Translations under genes and position numbers: made by a program
Assembly (NCBI GenBank): GCA_035499735.1
Contig: DATJYC010000046.1
Span: forward strand, 1-64,000
Length of the DNA stretch: 64,000 nt
DNA from: VBDM01 sp035499735
GTDB lineage: Bacteria > Pseudomonadota > Gammaproteobacteria > Burkholderiales > SG8-39
Reading direction: 5' to 3'
The notes under the pieces: model-generated
What the model saw: the letters and a program-made list of their open reading frames with translations, nothing else
Database searches by the model: none
What the model was told of the DNA's origin: nothing
Part shown: one piece after another, positions 1 through 10,416 of the stretch
How the letters are laid out: every line of letters begins with the position of its first letter
Position numbering within the stretch: position 1 is the stretch's first letter

Positions 1-423
1 CTGGCCGCGGTTGCGCTTCCCGCGTACCAGGACTACAGCAACCGCGCGAAGATCTCGGAAGTGATCCTCGCGGCGAGCGCGTGCCGCACCTCGGTGACGG
101 AAATCTACCAGAGCGGCAACAGCGCCACCCAGGCGGCCGACAACTGGGGCTGCGAAGTGACGACCAGCACTGCCGGCGCGTCGAAGTACGTCGCGACCAT
201 CCACACCACGCAGGACGGTCTGGTGCAGATCGCGATCCAGGGGTTTGCGGCGAGCGCCAACATCAACGGCACGATCGTCACCCTGGCTCCGATGAAGGAC
301 GCCACCAACGTGCTGACGAAGGCCGATGTGGGCGGAACCACCGTGTATGCGTGGCGCTGCGGCTCGACGGTCGACGGCACCAACCTCAACCCGAAGTTCC
401 TGCCGGGTTCCTGCCGCGGCTAA
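1..423 (+). CDS. pilA: Type IV pilin, major subunit type (5' end outside window)
   Basis: This is the C-terminal 140 residues of a type IVa pilin; the start, the prepilin peptidase site and the first part of the N-terminal helix lie left of the window. The visible sequence opens with LAAVALPAYQDYSNRAKISE, the classic end of the conserved hydrophobic helix and its junction with the globular domain. A Cys pair near the C-terminus (WRCGST and PGSCRG) fits the disulfide-bonded D-region of PilA proteins. Pilins polymerise into retractile surface fibres used for twitching, attachment and DNA uptake. The gene ends in TAA at 421-423 and is followed at once by a strong terminator, as expected for a highly expressed monocistronic pilin. 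The PilS/PilR pair that usually controls pilA is at 35700-38659 in this window. Confidence 0.9.
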   Translation: MAAVALPAYQDYSNRAKISEVILAASACRTSVTEIYQSGNSATQAADNWGCEVTTSTAGASKYVATIHTTQDGLVQIAIQGFAASANINGTIVTLAPMKDATNVLTKADVGGTTVYAWRCGSTVDGTNLNPKFLPGSCRG

Positions 424-440
424 TAGCAGTCTAGCTCCAC

Positions 441-474
441 AAAAAAAGGTACCCTCCGGGGTACCTTTTTTTTT
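441..474 (+). terminator. Rho-independent terminator after pilA
   Basis: A perfect 7-bp stem (ggtaccc at 448-454, gggtacc at 459-465) with a TCCG loop is flanked by A7 on the left and T9 on the right. The A/T flanks can extend the stem. The hairpin begins 17 bases after the pilin stop codon. It should isolate pilA from the next gene, whose proposed ATG at 476 directly abuts the T tract. Confidence 0.93.
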
Positions 475-475
475 C

Positions 476-2152
476 ATGCTCTCCGGCATAGTCAAGCGCT
501 TTCCAATGTGGTCGGCCGCGGCGCTGACCACCGTGCTCGCTTGCGCCTTGTACGGCCCCTTTCTTCGAAATCCCAGGGTGTTCGACGACTGGGTGTTTTT
601 CTCCGGCGAGTCCTTCGCATACTACGCCACGCATCCGTTCGGCCTCGGGATGCGCCTCCCGCCGTACTTCACGATGGCGCTGACCGAGATCGAGATCGGG
701 ACGATGCTCGCGCACCGCCTGGTCAGCCTCGCGTTTCACATCGCCGTCGCGGTCGCGCTGTGCAGGCTGATCTACGAGCTGCTGCGTGCCGCTCTCCCTC
801 CGGGGCAGGGGGAGAAGGCAGCCGAGCCGAACGCCGCCCTGTGGGCAGGCGCCGGCGGCGCGCTCTTCGCGATTCACCCCGTGGCGGTCTACGGAGCCGC
901 TTATCTGATGCAGCGAACGATCGTCCTCGCGACCCTGTTTTCGCTGCTCTCCGTCTGGCTGTTCGTGCGCGGATTGACGCGCCGCCGGCACGCTGACGCG
1001 CTGTCTGCGGCGCTCATGTACTCAGTCGCGGTCCTGTCCAAGGAGCATGCTGTCCTCCTGCCCGGCGCGACTGTGCTCACGGCTTTCCTGATCGGAGATC
1101 GGCGCTTTGCTTTTCGTCATGCGGCGATCCACCTGTTCGCGTGCGTTCCCGTTGCGGTCTTCGCGGTGCTTTTCAGGAAAGGCCTGATCGGACACGGGTA
1201 CGAACCAGATTTCGCGGGGCTCACCACCCAGCTCGAAGGCGTTTTCGCGCAAGGCGTCGAGGGTTTCACCTGGGCCCTCAGCGCCGTCACCCAGGCGGGA
1301 CTGTTCTTCAAGTACATCGCGGCCTGGCTGTGGCCCGATACCGGTGGGATGTCGATCGACGTTCGTGTGGATTTTCTGGCCACGTGGTCGGCAGGCTGGA
1401 TCGTCCTCAAGGTCGGCGCATTCTTCGCTTACGCCGTCGTGGGTGTCCTGCTCCTGCTGCGCAAGGGGCGTCCGGGACTGGTGGGATTCGGAATGCTCTA
1501 CATGTGGGTGCTGTTCCTCGTCGAGCTCAGCACCGTCCGCTTTCAGGAACCCTACGTCCTTTACCGGAGCTATCTCTGGGGCCCGGGGCTGCTGATCGCG
1601 TTGACCGCCCTCGTGAGCGCACTGCCCACGCGTGCGGCGGTAGCCGCCGCGGTGCTCGCCACGCCGGTGCTTCTATACCAGGCGCGCGACCGGCTCGTCA
1701 CGTTCTCGGATTCCCTCCTTCTGTGGGAGGACGCGTATCTCAAGCTCCCGCCGCAACCCGTGCCGTGGGGATCGCGCACGCTCTACATGGTCGGCAGGGA
1801 GTACGTTTACGGGGGAAAGCACGACAAGGCAGTCGAAGTCGCCGAGAGATGTCTGGCGCAGTATCCGGACACCGTCCACTGCTACTTCGCCCGAGGGTTC
1901 ATCTACTTCCTCTCGGGCGAGTACGCGCTTGCGCTTCCGTATCTTTCCCGGGCAGTTGAGCTGCGCCCCAACGGCGCAATCGCGCACCACAGGCTGGGGC
2001 TCGTCCTGGAGCGCCTCGGCAGGATCCCGGAGGCGATGGCCGAGTACCGGCGTGCGTCGGAGTTGGGCTTTACGGGGGCGGATTACGAGATCGAGCGGCT
2101 GCAATCCAACACCGCCGCCGCCGCGTCCCCCGGGCGTGGCCCCCGGCGCTAG
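476..2152 (+). CDS. TMTC-like GT-C membrane protein with C-terminal TPRs, possible pilin glycosyltransferase
   Basis: A polytopic membrane protein of about 558 residues. The N-terminal helix is followed by PFLRNPRVFDDWVFF, which resembles the first-loop acidic (DD) motif of TMTC/GT-C type O-mannosyltransferases. Several more hydrophobic segments follow, and the last 120 residues carry TPR-like helices (AVEVAERCLAQYPD, ALALPYLSRAVELRPN, GLVLERLGRIPEAMAEYRRA). Family knowledge: GT-C enzymes transfer sugars from lipid carriers on the periplasmic face. Its place directly after a pilin gene suggests pilin glycosylation, which is inference. The ATG at 476 touches the pilA terminator and has no clear ribosome binding site; ATG 506 is an alternative. 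The open frame extends further upstream but only as a shadow across pilA. Confidence 0.7.
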   Translation: MLSGIVKRFPMWSAAALTTVLACALYGPFLRNPRVFDDWVFFSGESFAYYATHPFGLGMRLPPYFTMALTEIEIGTMLAHRLVSLAFHIAVAVALCRLIYELLRAALPPGQGEKAAEPNAALWAGAGGALFAIHPVAVYGAAYLMQRTIVLATLFSLLSVWLFVRGLTRRRHADALSAALMYSVAVLSKEHAVLLPGATVLTAFLIGDRRFAFRHAAIHLFACVPVAVFAVLFRKGLIGHGYEPDFAGLTTQLEGVFAQGVEGFTWALSAVTQAGLFFKYIAAWLWPDTGGMSIDVRVDFLATWSAGWIVLKVGAFFAYAVVGVLLLLRKGRPGLVGFGMLYMWVLFLVELSTVRFQEPYVLYRSYLWGPGLLIALTALVSALPTRAAVAAAVLATPVLLYQARDRLVTFSDSLLLWEDAYLKLPPQPVPWGSRTLYMVGREYVYGGKHDKAVEVAERCLAQYPDTVHCYFARGFIYFLSGEYALALPYLSRAVELRPNGAIAHHRLGLVLERLGRIPEAMAEYRRASELGFTGADYEIERLQSNTAAAASPGRGPRR

Positions 2153-2155
2153 TGG

Positions 2156-2644
2156 CTAGTCCTTGCGCCGATAGCTCCCGGAGCGCCCACCGGACTTCTC
2201 GAGCAGCTTGATGTCTCCGATGGTCATTGCGCGGTCCACCGCCTTGCACATGTCGTAGATGGTCAGCAGGCCGACGCTCACCCCGGTGAGCGCCTCCATC
2301 TCCACGCCGGTCCGGCCGAAGGTTTCGACCGTGACAGCAACCCGTATCGTCGATGCCCGTTTGTCCACGGAGAATTCCGCCGCAATGCGCGTGAGGTTGA
2401 TCGGGTGGCACAAGGGGACCAAGTTGCCGGTTCGCTTGGCTCCTTGTATCGCTGCGACGCGCGCGACGCCCAGCACGTCGCCCTTCTTGGCGCTGCCTGC
2501 GACGATAAGCTCGAGGGTCTCTGGCGACATGACGATGACGCCGCTCGCCAGCGCAACGCGCCTGGTCTCGGGCTTGTCCCCCACGTCGACCATGTGAGCG
2601 TTGCCCGACGAATCGAAGTGGCTTAGCTTTCTCGATGAGCTCAT
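2156..2644 (-). CDS. moaC: Cyclic pyranopterin monophosphate synthase MoaC
   Basis: MoaC acts with MoaA in the first step of molybdenum cofactor synthesis, turning the GTP-derived intermediate into cyclic pyranopterin monophosphate. The 162 residues match the usual family length. Diagnostic stretches are the N-terminal LSHFDSSGNAHMVDVGDKP, the LVPLCHPINLTR motif and GRTGVEMEALTGVSVGLLT with its conserved acidic residue. The C-terminus (KSGGRSGSYRR) is also typical. It is convergent with the TPR membrane protein gene and divergent from bepA. No other moa gene is in the window, so cofactor synthesis is dispersed in this genome. Confidence 0.96.
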   Translation of the reverse strand: MSSSRKLSHFDSSGNAHMVDVGDKPETRRVALASGVIVMSPETLELIVAGSAKKGDVLGVARVAAIQGAKRTGNLVPLCHPINLTRIAAEFSVDKRASTIRVAVTVETFGRTGVEMEALTGVSVGLLTIYDMCKAVDRAMTIGDIKLLEKSGGRSGSYRRKD

Positions 2645-2723
2645 TGCTCCGCTTTCAAAGAACAGGTGCCTGTCGGCCGGTCATCCAGGGGAACCGTTAC
2701 CGCACGGCGGTATCATACTATCC

Positions 2724-4151
2724 ATGAGAATAGCGGTGATTTGCCTAGGTCTTGCCCTGATTGCCACTCAAGTCCTGGCGCAGGCACTGCCCGAGCTGGG
2801 TGATACGTCGGGCGCGCTGATTTCCCCCGCACTCGAACGCAAGATCGGCGAGCAGGCATTACAGGAAATTCGCCACGAGCCGAACTACCTCGACGATCCC
2901 GAGATCACGGAGTACGTGAACGAGTTAGGCCAGCGCCTCGTCGCGGCGACCCCGGATGCTCAGCAGGGTTTCGAGTTCTTCGTGCTGCGGGACAATACGA
3001 TCAATGCCTTCGCGATGCCTGGAGGATTCGTCGGGGTAAATACCGGCCTCCTGCTTGCGGCCCAGACTGAGTCGGAGCTTGCGAGCGTGCTGGCCCACGA
3101 GACGGCTCACGTCACCCAGCATCACTTGGCGCGCCTGATCGCGAAGCAGGATCAGATGTCGATGCCGACGCTCGCGGCAATCCTGGTCGGCCTGCTGGCC
3201 GCGCGCTCCCGGCCGGACGTGACCCAGGCGGTCATTACGGGCGCCACCGCGGCCAACGTCCAGTCCCAGCTCAACTACACGCGCGATTTCGAGCGTGAGG
3301 CCGATCGCATCGGGTTTCAACGCCTGCAGGCGGCCGGCTTCGACGTCAGCGCTATGCCCACGTTCTTCGAGCGCCTGCAGAAGGCGACGCGCCTGTACGA
3401 GAACAACGCCCCGGCCTATCTGCGGACGCACCCGCTCACCAGCGAGCGCATCGCCGACATGCAGAACCGCGCTCAGAACGCCGTCTACAAGCAGTCGCCC
3501 GACAGTGTGGAGTTCTACTTCGTTCGCGCCAAACTGGTCGCAGAGCAGGGCAGGCCGAGCGAGGCGGTTGCGCATTTCGACGAAGTGGTGCGCGAGCACC
3601 GCTACGCCGATGAAGCCGGGGCGCGCTACGGGCTCGCCTCTGCCCTGTTGCGCGCGCGAGACTTCCGGCGAGCTACTTCGGAGGTCGAGGCCGTGAAGAA
3701 GCTCGCTGGGTCTGATCCAATGGTGGATCTGCTCTCGGCGCGCGTGCGCCTGGGCGAGGGAGATCCGGCCGGAGCGAGGGATGTCCTGCGCTCGGCGCTT
3801 TCGCGCTTTCCCAACTACCGGCCGCTTCACTATGCCTACGTCGACGTGCTGCAGGGTATGGGCCAGCACCAGGCGGCGCTGGCGTGGCTCTCCGATCTCG
3901 TCAAGAGCTATCCGCGCGACGCGCGCCTGTACAGCCTGCAGGCCAAGTCCTACGCCGCGTCGGGCAAGAGGCTCCTGCACCATCAGGCTCTTGCCGAGAC
4001 CTACGTTCTGCAGGGAACGCTCCCGGCCGCGATCGAGCAACTGCAGCTCGCTCAGAAGAGCGGCGATGGCGACTTCTACCAGCTCTCGGCCGTCGAAGCT
4101 CGCCTGCGGGATCTGCGCACCCAGCAGGCGGAGGAGAAGAAGAACCGCTAG
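2724..4151 (+). CDS. bepA: BepA-like periplasmic M48 metalloprotease with TPR domain
   Basis: Likely BepA (YfgC), which degrades or assists stalled outer-membrane proteins such as LptD at the BAM complex. Residues 1-20 form a signal peptide. The zinc motif is HETAH at residues 125-129, and DFEREADRIG downstream supplies the third ligand. The C-terminal half is TPR-like and should bind substrates. Length of 475 residues fits the family. The ATG at 2724 is chosen because it opens the signal peptide; the longer frame upstream runs through the moaC leader. TATCAT at 2711-2716 lies only 7 bases before the ATG, so the transcript may be leaderless. Neighbouring lptF/lptG (12-14 kb) act in the same outer-membrane assembly process. 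Confidence 0.9.
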   Translation: MRIAVICLGLALIATQVLAQALPELGDTSGALISPALERKIGEQALQEIRHEPNYLDDPEITEYVNELGQRLVAATPDAQQGFEFFVLRDNTINAFAMPGGFVGVNTGLLLAAQTESELASVLAHETAHVTQHHLARLIAKQDQMSMPTLAAILVGLLAARSRPDVTQAVITGATAANVQSQLNYTRDFEREADRIGFQRLQAAGFDVSAMPTFFERLQKATRLYENNAPAYLRTHPLTSERIADMQNRAQNAVYKQSPDSVEFYFVRAKLVAEQGRPSEAVAHFDEVVREHRYADEAGARYGLASALLRARDFRRATSEVEAVKKLAGSDPMVDLLSARVRLGEGDPAGARDVLRSALSRFPNYRPLHYAYVDVLQGMGQHQAALAWLSDLVKSYPRDARLYSLQAKSYAASGKRLLHHQALAETYVLQGTLPAAIEQLQLAQKSGDGDFYQLSAVEARLRDLRTQQAEEKKNR

Positions 4152-5131
4152 CGGTCGGGGGCGTCCTTTCCAGGGCCTTCGAAGTAGGCTTCGTAGAGGA
4201 GGTCGAAGGTCTTCTCGCTCTCCGTGAACAGCTCTTCATCGCTGCTGCACCGACGCCGCGCGCCCTGGAGCAGCGTCTCCACTCCGGCGGCCTCGGCGAC
4301 CGGCGCGCCACCGGTGTCGAGGAAGTGCACCAGCGTGCCGATCCTGGCGAGCGTCTCGTTCCCATCCAGGTTGAAGCGCGTCAGAAGCTCCTCGAACGTC
4401 ACCTTATCGCGGCTGTTGGAGAACGTGGCGCCGTCGAAGCCGAAGCCTACCGCCGTCGAGGGGCAGGGCTGGTTCTTGTCCAGCCAGATCAGGGTCGCTT
4501 CCGCGTCGATGAAGCGCCGGATCAGCCAGCCCGAGGCCAGCCGGTCGGCCAGAAGCGGCTTGCGGGACGCCCACACCCGCTTGAAATAGTAGCGGCCGGT
4601 CTGCGTGAGGCGACCGCCGACCTGCGGTGAGTCGGGGAACATCCTCTTGCGCACCTCGGCCTCGGTCTCGCGCAGGACGCGCGCAGCCTTCTCCTTGAGC
4701 GGCGACTCGAAAAAATCGAGCGCGCTGATCGCCTCGAACTCGCGCCGCTGCTTGTTGAGGACCCTGGCGATGGCGCTCGGCTCGGAAATCCCGAAACCGG
4801 CCCGCAATCCCTGTACGGTCTTGATCAGTTCCTGATATTTTCCGGCCCGGTCGAAGAGCTTCTTGAACGAGCGCTCCTGCTCTGCGTCGGCGTGGACCAC
4901 GTGCAGGACGTGGGCCGAGCCGTTGATCCGGGCCGTATGCTCGGAGAGGCGCTGTAGGCCCTGCCGGTTGATCGGGTTGTCGGGCAGCAGGTAGACGCCC
5001 TCGCGGAGCAGCGCGCAACCCATCGCTTCGAGCGTGCGCAGAACCCGCATCCGGGAAGCGGGGTCGTCCATTGGAAGGCTGGCGACGTAGACCAGCCATT
5101 GTGAGTCGGGTATCCGCGCTTCCTTTGCCAA
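4148..5131 (-). CDS. ChrB-domain protein (chromate resistance regulator family)
   Basis: The protein joins a ChrB-type N-terminal domain (QWLVYVASLPMDDPASRMRV, then GCALLREGVYLLPDN) to a C-terminal ChrB domain (DRLASGWLIRRFIDAEATLI, then VTFEELLTRFNLD and GTLVHFLD). In known chromate loci ChrB is a chromate-responsive regulator or accessory protein next to the ChrA transporter. No chrA is present here, so the substrate is uncertain. The start is not obvious: I prefer the TTG at 5131, which has GGAG five bases upstream and begins just before the conserved domain. The longest frame, from an ATG at 5290, would run across the tusA promoter. The 3' end overlaps bepA by 4 bases. It looks like an insertion between bepA and tusA. 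Confidence 0.78.
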   Translation of the reverse strand: MAKEARIPDSQWLVYVASLPMDDPASRMRVLRTLEAMGCALLREGVYLLPDNPINRQGLQRLSEHTARINGSAHVLHVVHADAEQERSFKKLFDRAGKYQELIKTVQGLRAGFGISEPSAIARVLNKQRREFEAISALDFFESPLKEKAARVLRETEAEVRKRMFPDSPQVGGRLTQTGRYYFKRVWASRKPLLADRLASGWLIRRFIDAEATLIWLDKNQPCPSTAVGFGFDGATFSNSRDKVTFEELLTRFNLDGNETLARIGTLVHFLDTGGAPVAEAAGVETLLQGARRRCSSDEELFTESEKTFDLLYEAYFEGPGKDAPDR

Positions 5132-5259
5132 AGCTGCTCCAGTGACCCTGTTGGCGTCCCAGTTTAAGTACAGCGACCTGATTCGGCAACCTGGCGGGGC
5201 CAACGGTACCGCCCGGCTGCGCCGATTCTCCGGCGCTTCAACGGCCCGGCGGAATGGTA

Positions 5260-5265
5260 TATAGT
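5260..5265 (+). promoter_or_regulatory. Candidate -10 element of tusA
   Basis: TATAGT sits inside a TATATAGT run in otherwise GC-rich DNA, 27 bases before the tusA ATG. A weak -35-like TTCAAC lies 17 bases upstream (5237-5242). Assignment rests on consensus match alone. Confidence 0.45.
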
Positions 5266-5292
5266 TCTCGCCCTTCGAGCGCGAGCCCATCG

Positions 5293-5526
5293 ATGACGAC
5301 GAACTTCGACAAGGACCTGGACGTGCGAGGACTGAATTGCCCGCTTCCGATACTGCGGGCGAAGAAGGCGCTCACGGATCTGAAGGGCGGGCAGGTGCTC
5401 CGAGTGCTCGCCACGGACCCGGGCTCGGTGAAGGATTTCCAGGCGTTCGCCAGGCAGACGGGCAACCAGCTGCTCTCGCACACCGAGGAAGACAAGGTAT
5501 TCACCTTCTTCATGAAGAAGAAGTAA
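5293..5526 (+). CDS. tusA: TusA/SirA-family sulfurtransferase
   Basis: A 77-residue TusA-family protein. The CPxP signature with the sulfur-accepting cysteine is at residues 16-19 (LNCPLPILRAKKAL). The rest has the small alpha/beta fold pattern, with VLATDPGSVKDF followed by the end VFTFFMKKK. TusA proteins carry persulfide sulfur for tRNA 2-thiouridine, molybdenum cofactor or sulfur oxidation pathways. moaC 3 kb upstream makes a cofactor role possible but does not prove it. I use ATG 5293 because the residues before it (from 5254) are serine-rich and not family-like. Confidence 0.92.
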   Translation: MTTNFDKDLDVRGLNCPLPILRAKKALTDLKGGQVLRVLATDPGSVKDFQAFARQTGNQLLSHTEEDKVFTFFMKKK

Positions 5527-5536
5527 AACCCGCAGC

Positions 5537-6787
5537 CTACCGCTCGCGGATGATCCCCTGCTTCAGATAGACGGGTCTCACGGCGCTCGCCCAGCTTCTC
5601 AGGCGCAGAGCGAACACGCTCCCGGCGGTGGCGACGATCGCGCCGCACGCGAGCAAGGTGTGGTGGACCCCGATCGACTCCGCAAGCGCGCCGGCGGTGA
5701 AGTTGCCCACGGGCGCGAATCCTAGAAAGCACGTCACGTACATGCTGATGATCCTCGCCCGCTTGTCCTCGTCCGCCAGAGTCTGCAGCACGGTGTTGAT
5801 CGACGCGGCCGTGACGACCAGCCCGGCGCCGAATACGGCGAGAAAGACGAGCGACAGCCAGAGCGTCTGCGACAGCGAAAAGCCTATCAGCGCGCCGCCC
5901 GCGGTGACGGTCGTGGCCGAGATGACCCGGCCCAGCCCGCGGACGGACTTGCGCGCGGCGAGCACGAAGGTCCCCATCACCGCACCCATCCCCACGGCCC
6001 CGATGAGGAATCCGAAGGTCCTGGAACCGCCGCTGAAGGTCTCCGCCGCGAATATCGGCATCAGGGATTGCCAGGGGGCGGAAAAGAAGCCGACCATCAT
6101 GAGCAGCAGCAGCAACCTTCGCGTCCCCGTGTAGCCGAACGCGTAGGAAACGCCCGAGGCGAGCTGGCGCCACCATTCGACCCCGGTCTTGGGCGGCTCG
6201 CGCGGACTCACGCGCACCACCGCGTAGCTCGCGATGATGGCCAGGTAGCACAAGGCGTTCGTGAGGAAGCACCAGGCCTCGCCGGCCACCGCGAGGAGCA
6301 GCCCGGCGAGGGAAGGTCCCACGAAGCGCGTGGACTGGAAGAGCATGGATTGCAGCGCGATCGCGTTGGGCAGGTCCTCCCGATGGTGGATCAGCTCCAG
6401 CAGAAAGGCCTGGCGCGTCGGAGTCTCGAAGGACGTGATGATCCCGAGCAGCAAGGCGAGGCCGATCAGGTAGGGCACGCGAACCGCATCCGCGAAAGTC
6501 AGCGTTGCGAGCGTGACGGCCTGAAGGAACGCGACCGCCTGGATGATCACGAGAAGGCGGCGCCGGTTCACCCGGTCTGCCCAGACGCCGGCGATCGGCG
6601 ACAGGAACAGGACCGGCAGCTGCTGGGCTCCGGCGGTCACCCCGAGCAGGAGCGCCGAGCCGGTCAGCCGGTAGACCAGCCAGCTCATCGCCACGCTCTG
6701 GATCCAGTTCCCAAGCAGCGCGAGCCCCTGCCCGGCGTAGAAGATCCGGAAATTCTTGGAGCGGAACGCTCGCAGGGCGGGGATCAC
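5537..6787 (-). CDS. MFS transporter, EntS/MFS_3-like exporter
   Basis: About 416 residues with roughly twelve hydrophobic segments. It opens with ALRAFRSKNFRIFYAGQG and LLGNWIQSVAMSWLVYRLTG, and the loop between helices 2 and 3 reads GVWADRVNRRR, the major facilitator signature. This subgroup includes enterobactin exporters and other small-molecule efflux pumps; the substrate here is unknown. The GTG at 6787 is preferred because it starts 4 bases after the valS stop and just before the conserved region; the longer frame would overlap valS by about 170 bases with a proline/serine-rich tail. It is probably co-transcribed with valS and is convergent with tusA. Confidence 0.85.
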   Translation of the reverse strand: MIPALRAFRSKNFRIFYAGQGLALLGNWIQSVAMSWLVYRLTGSALLLGVTAGAQQLPVLFLSPIAGVWADRVNRRRLLVIIQAVAFLQAVTLATLTFADAVRVPYLIGLALLLGIITSFETPTRQAFLLELIHHREDLPNAIALQSMLFQSTRFVGPSLAGLLLAVAGEAWCFLTNALCYLAIIASYAVVRVSPREPPKTGVEWWRQLASGVSYAFGYTGTRRLLLLLMMVGFFSAPWQSLMPIFAAETFSGGSRTFGFLIGAVGMGAVMGTFVLAARKSVRGLGRVISATTVTAGGALIGFSLSQTLWLSLVFLAVFGAGLVVTAASINTVLQTLADEDKRARIISMYVTCFLGFAPVGNFTAGALAESIGVHHTLLACGAIVATAGSVFALRLRSWASAVRPVYLKQGIIRER

Positions 6788-6791
6788 GAAC

Positions 6792-9572
<2,781 letters not shown>

Positions 9573-9651
9573 TTGTGCTCTAGAACGAAAAAGCGCGCCG
9601 AGCGGTGCTCACGAGGAGCCCGGTTCGACGCGCTCTGCCGGGATTATAGCT

Positions 9652-9978
9652 TCAGCCGCCCCGCGACGGTCCCCGCAGGCGCGCGATCTCGGCGGCGACG
9701 GCGCGGGCGACCGTTTCGCGTATGACCGACTCCAATTCGGCCTTCAGCTGGGTGCTCACGCCGGCGAGCGCGCTCTGCACGTGCGCGTCGATGGTCTGCT
9801 TGAGCCTCTGTTCCAGCTCGAGCAGCTCGGTTCTTGCTGGGCTAGTGCCCGCCCCGCCACGGGCCTCGTCGACGATCTCGGTAAGCACGGGCACGTCATG
9901 CTTGCCCGCGCCGCTCGAGGGGTGATAGCGCTTCAGGAACGCGTCGGCCTTTCCCAGCAGGTCGTCGGACTCGCTCAT
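9652..9978 (-). CDS. Conserved hypothetical protein between holC and valS
   Basis: A 108-residue soluble protein without a recognised enzymatic motif. The N-terminus is MSESDDLLGKADAFLKRYHP. The C-terminal half is predicted to be a long amphipathic helix (LLELEQRLKQTIDAH onward), rich in Leu, Glu and Arg and possibly a coiled coil. Its ATG overlaps the holC stop by 4 bases (ATGA), so it is probably translated in step with the polymerase subunit. Position and size match the small uncharacterised genes often seen after holC in betaproteobacteria. I do not assign a function. Confidence 0.75.
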   Translation of the reverse strand: MSESDDLLGKADAFLKRYHPSSGAGKHDVPVLTEIVDEARGGAGTSPARTELLELEQRLKQTIDAHVQSALAGVSTQLKAELESVIRETVARAVAAEIARLRGPSRGG

Positions 9979-10403
9979 GGCGCCGACTTCGCAAGATCGT
10001 GGTGATGAATCTCGTAGCCGCGGTCCCGATAGAAGCGAAACCGCGCCCGGGCGCGCTGCCGATCCTCCTCGTCCGGAGCGACGAGCTCGATCAGCCTCTC
10101 GAAACGGCTGAACGCCGGCGGCGATTCGGCATGAAGGTTGAGCAGGACGCTGTAGTGGGCGCTTTCCGAGTCGTCGACCGCGATGACCACCGGTGTTTCG
10201 GAGGACAGTGCGTCGCCCCCCAGGCAATGGGGCACGAACCCGATCGCCTGATAGGTCCACAGCAATCTGTCGAAGCTTCTGGCGGTCTCATGATCCGGCG
10301 CGTAGACGACTACCGGCAACTGGTCCCTGAACGCCCTGGCGACGAGCTGGCAGGCGACCTGGAGCTTGGGCTCGGCGTTGGAATAGAAGTCGATCCGGGT
10401 CAC
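9975..10403 (-). CDS. holC: DNA polymerase III chi subunit
   Basis: HolC (chi) links the clamp loader to single-strand binding protein. The 142 residues start MTRIDFYSNAEPKLQVACQL and contain PVVVYAPDHETARSFDRLLW plus the GFVPHC region, all typical of the family. The gene sits between pepA, 13 bases upstream, and a small gene that overlaps its stop by 4 bases. The pepA-holC-valS arrangement is widely conserved in proteobacteria. Confidence 0.94.
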   Translation of the reverse strand: MTRIDFYSNAEPKLQVACQLVARAFRDQLPVVVYAPDHETARSFDRLLWTYQAIGFVPHCLGGDALSSETPVVIAVDDSESAHYSVLLNLHAESPPAFSRFERLIELVAPDEEDRQRARARFRFYRDRGYEIHHHDLAKSAP

Positions 10404-10416
10404 GGGAGTGTCCGGC

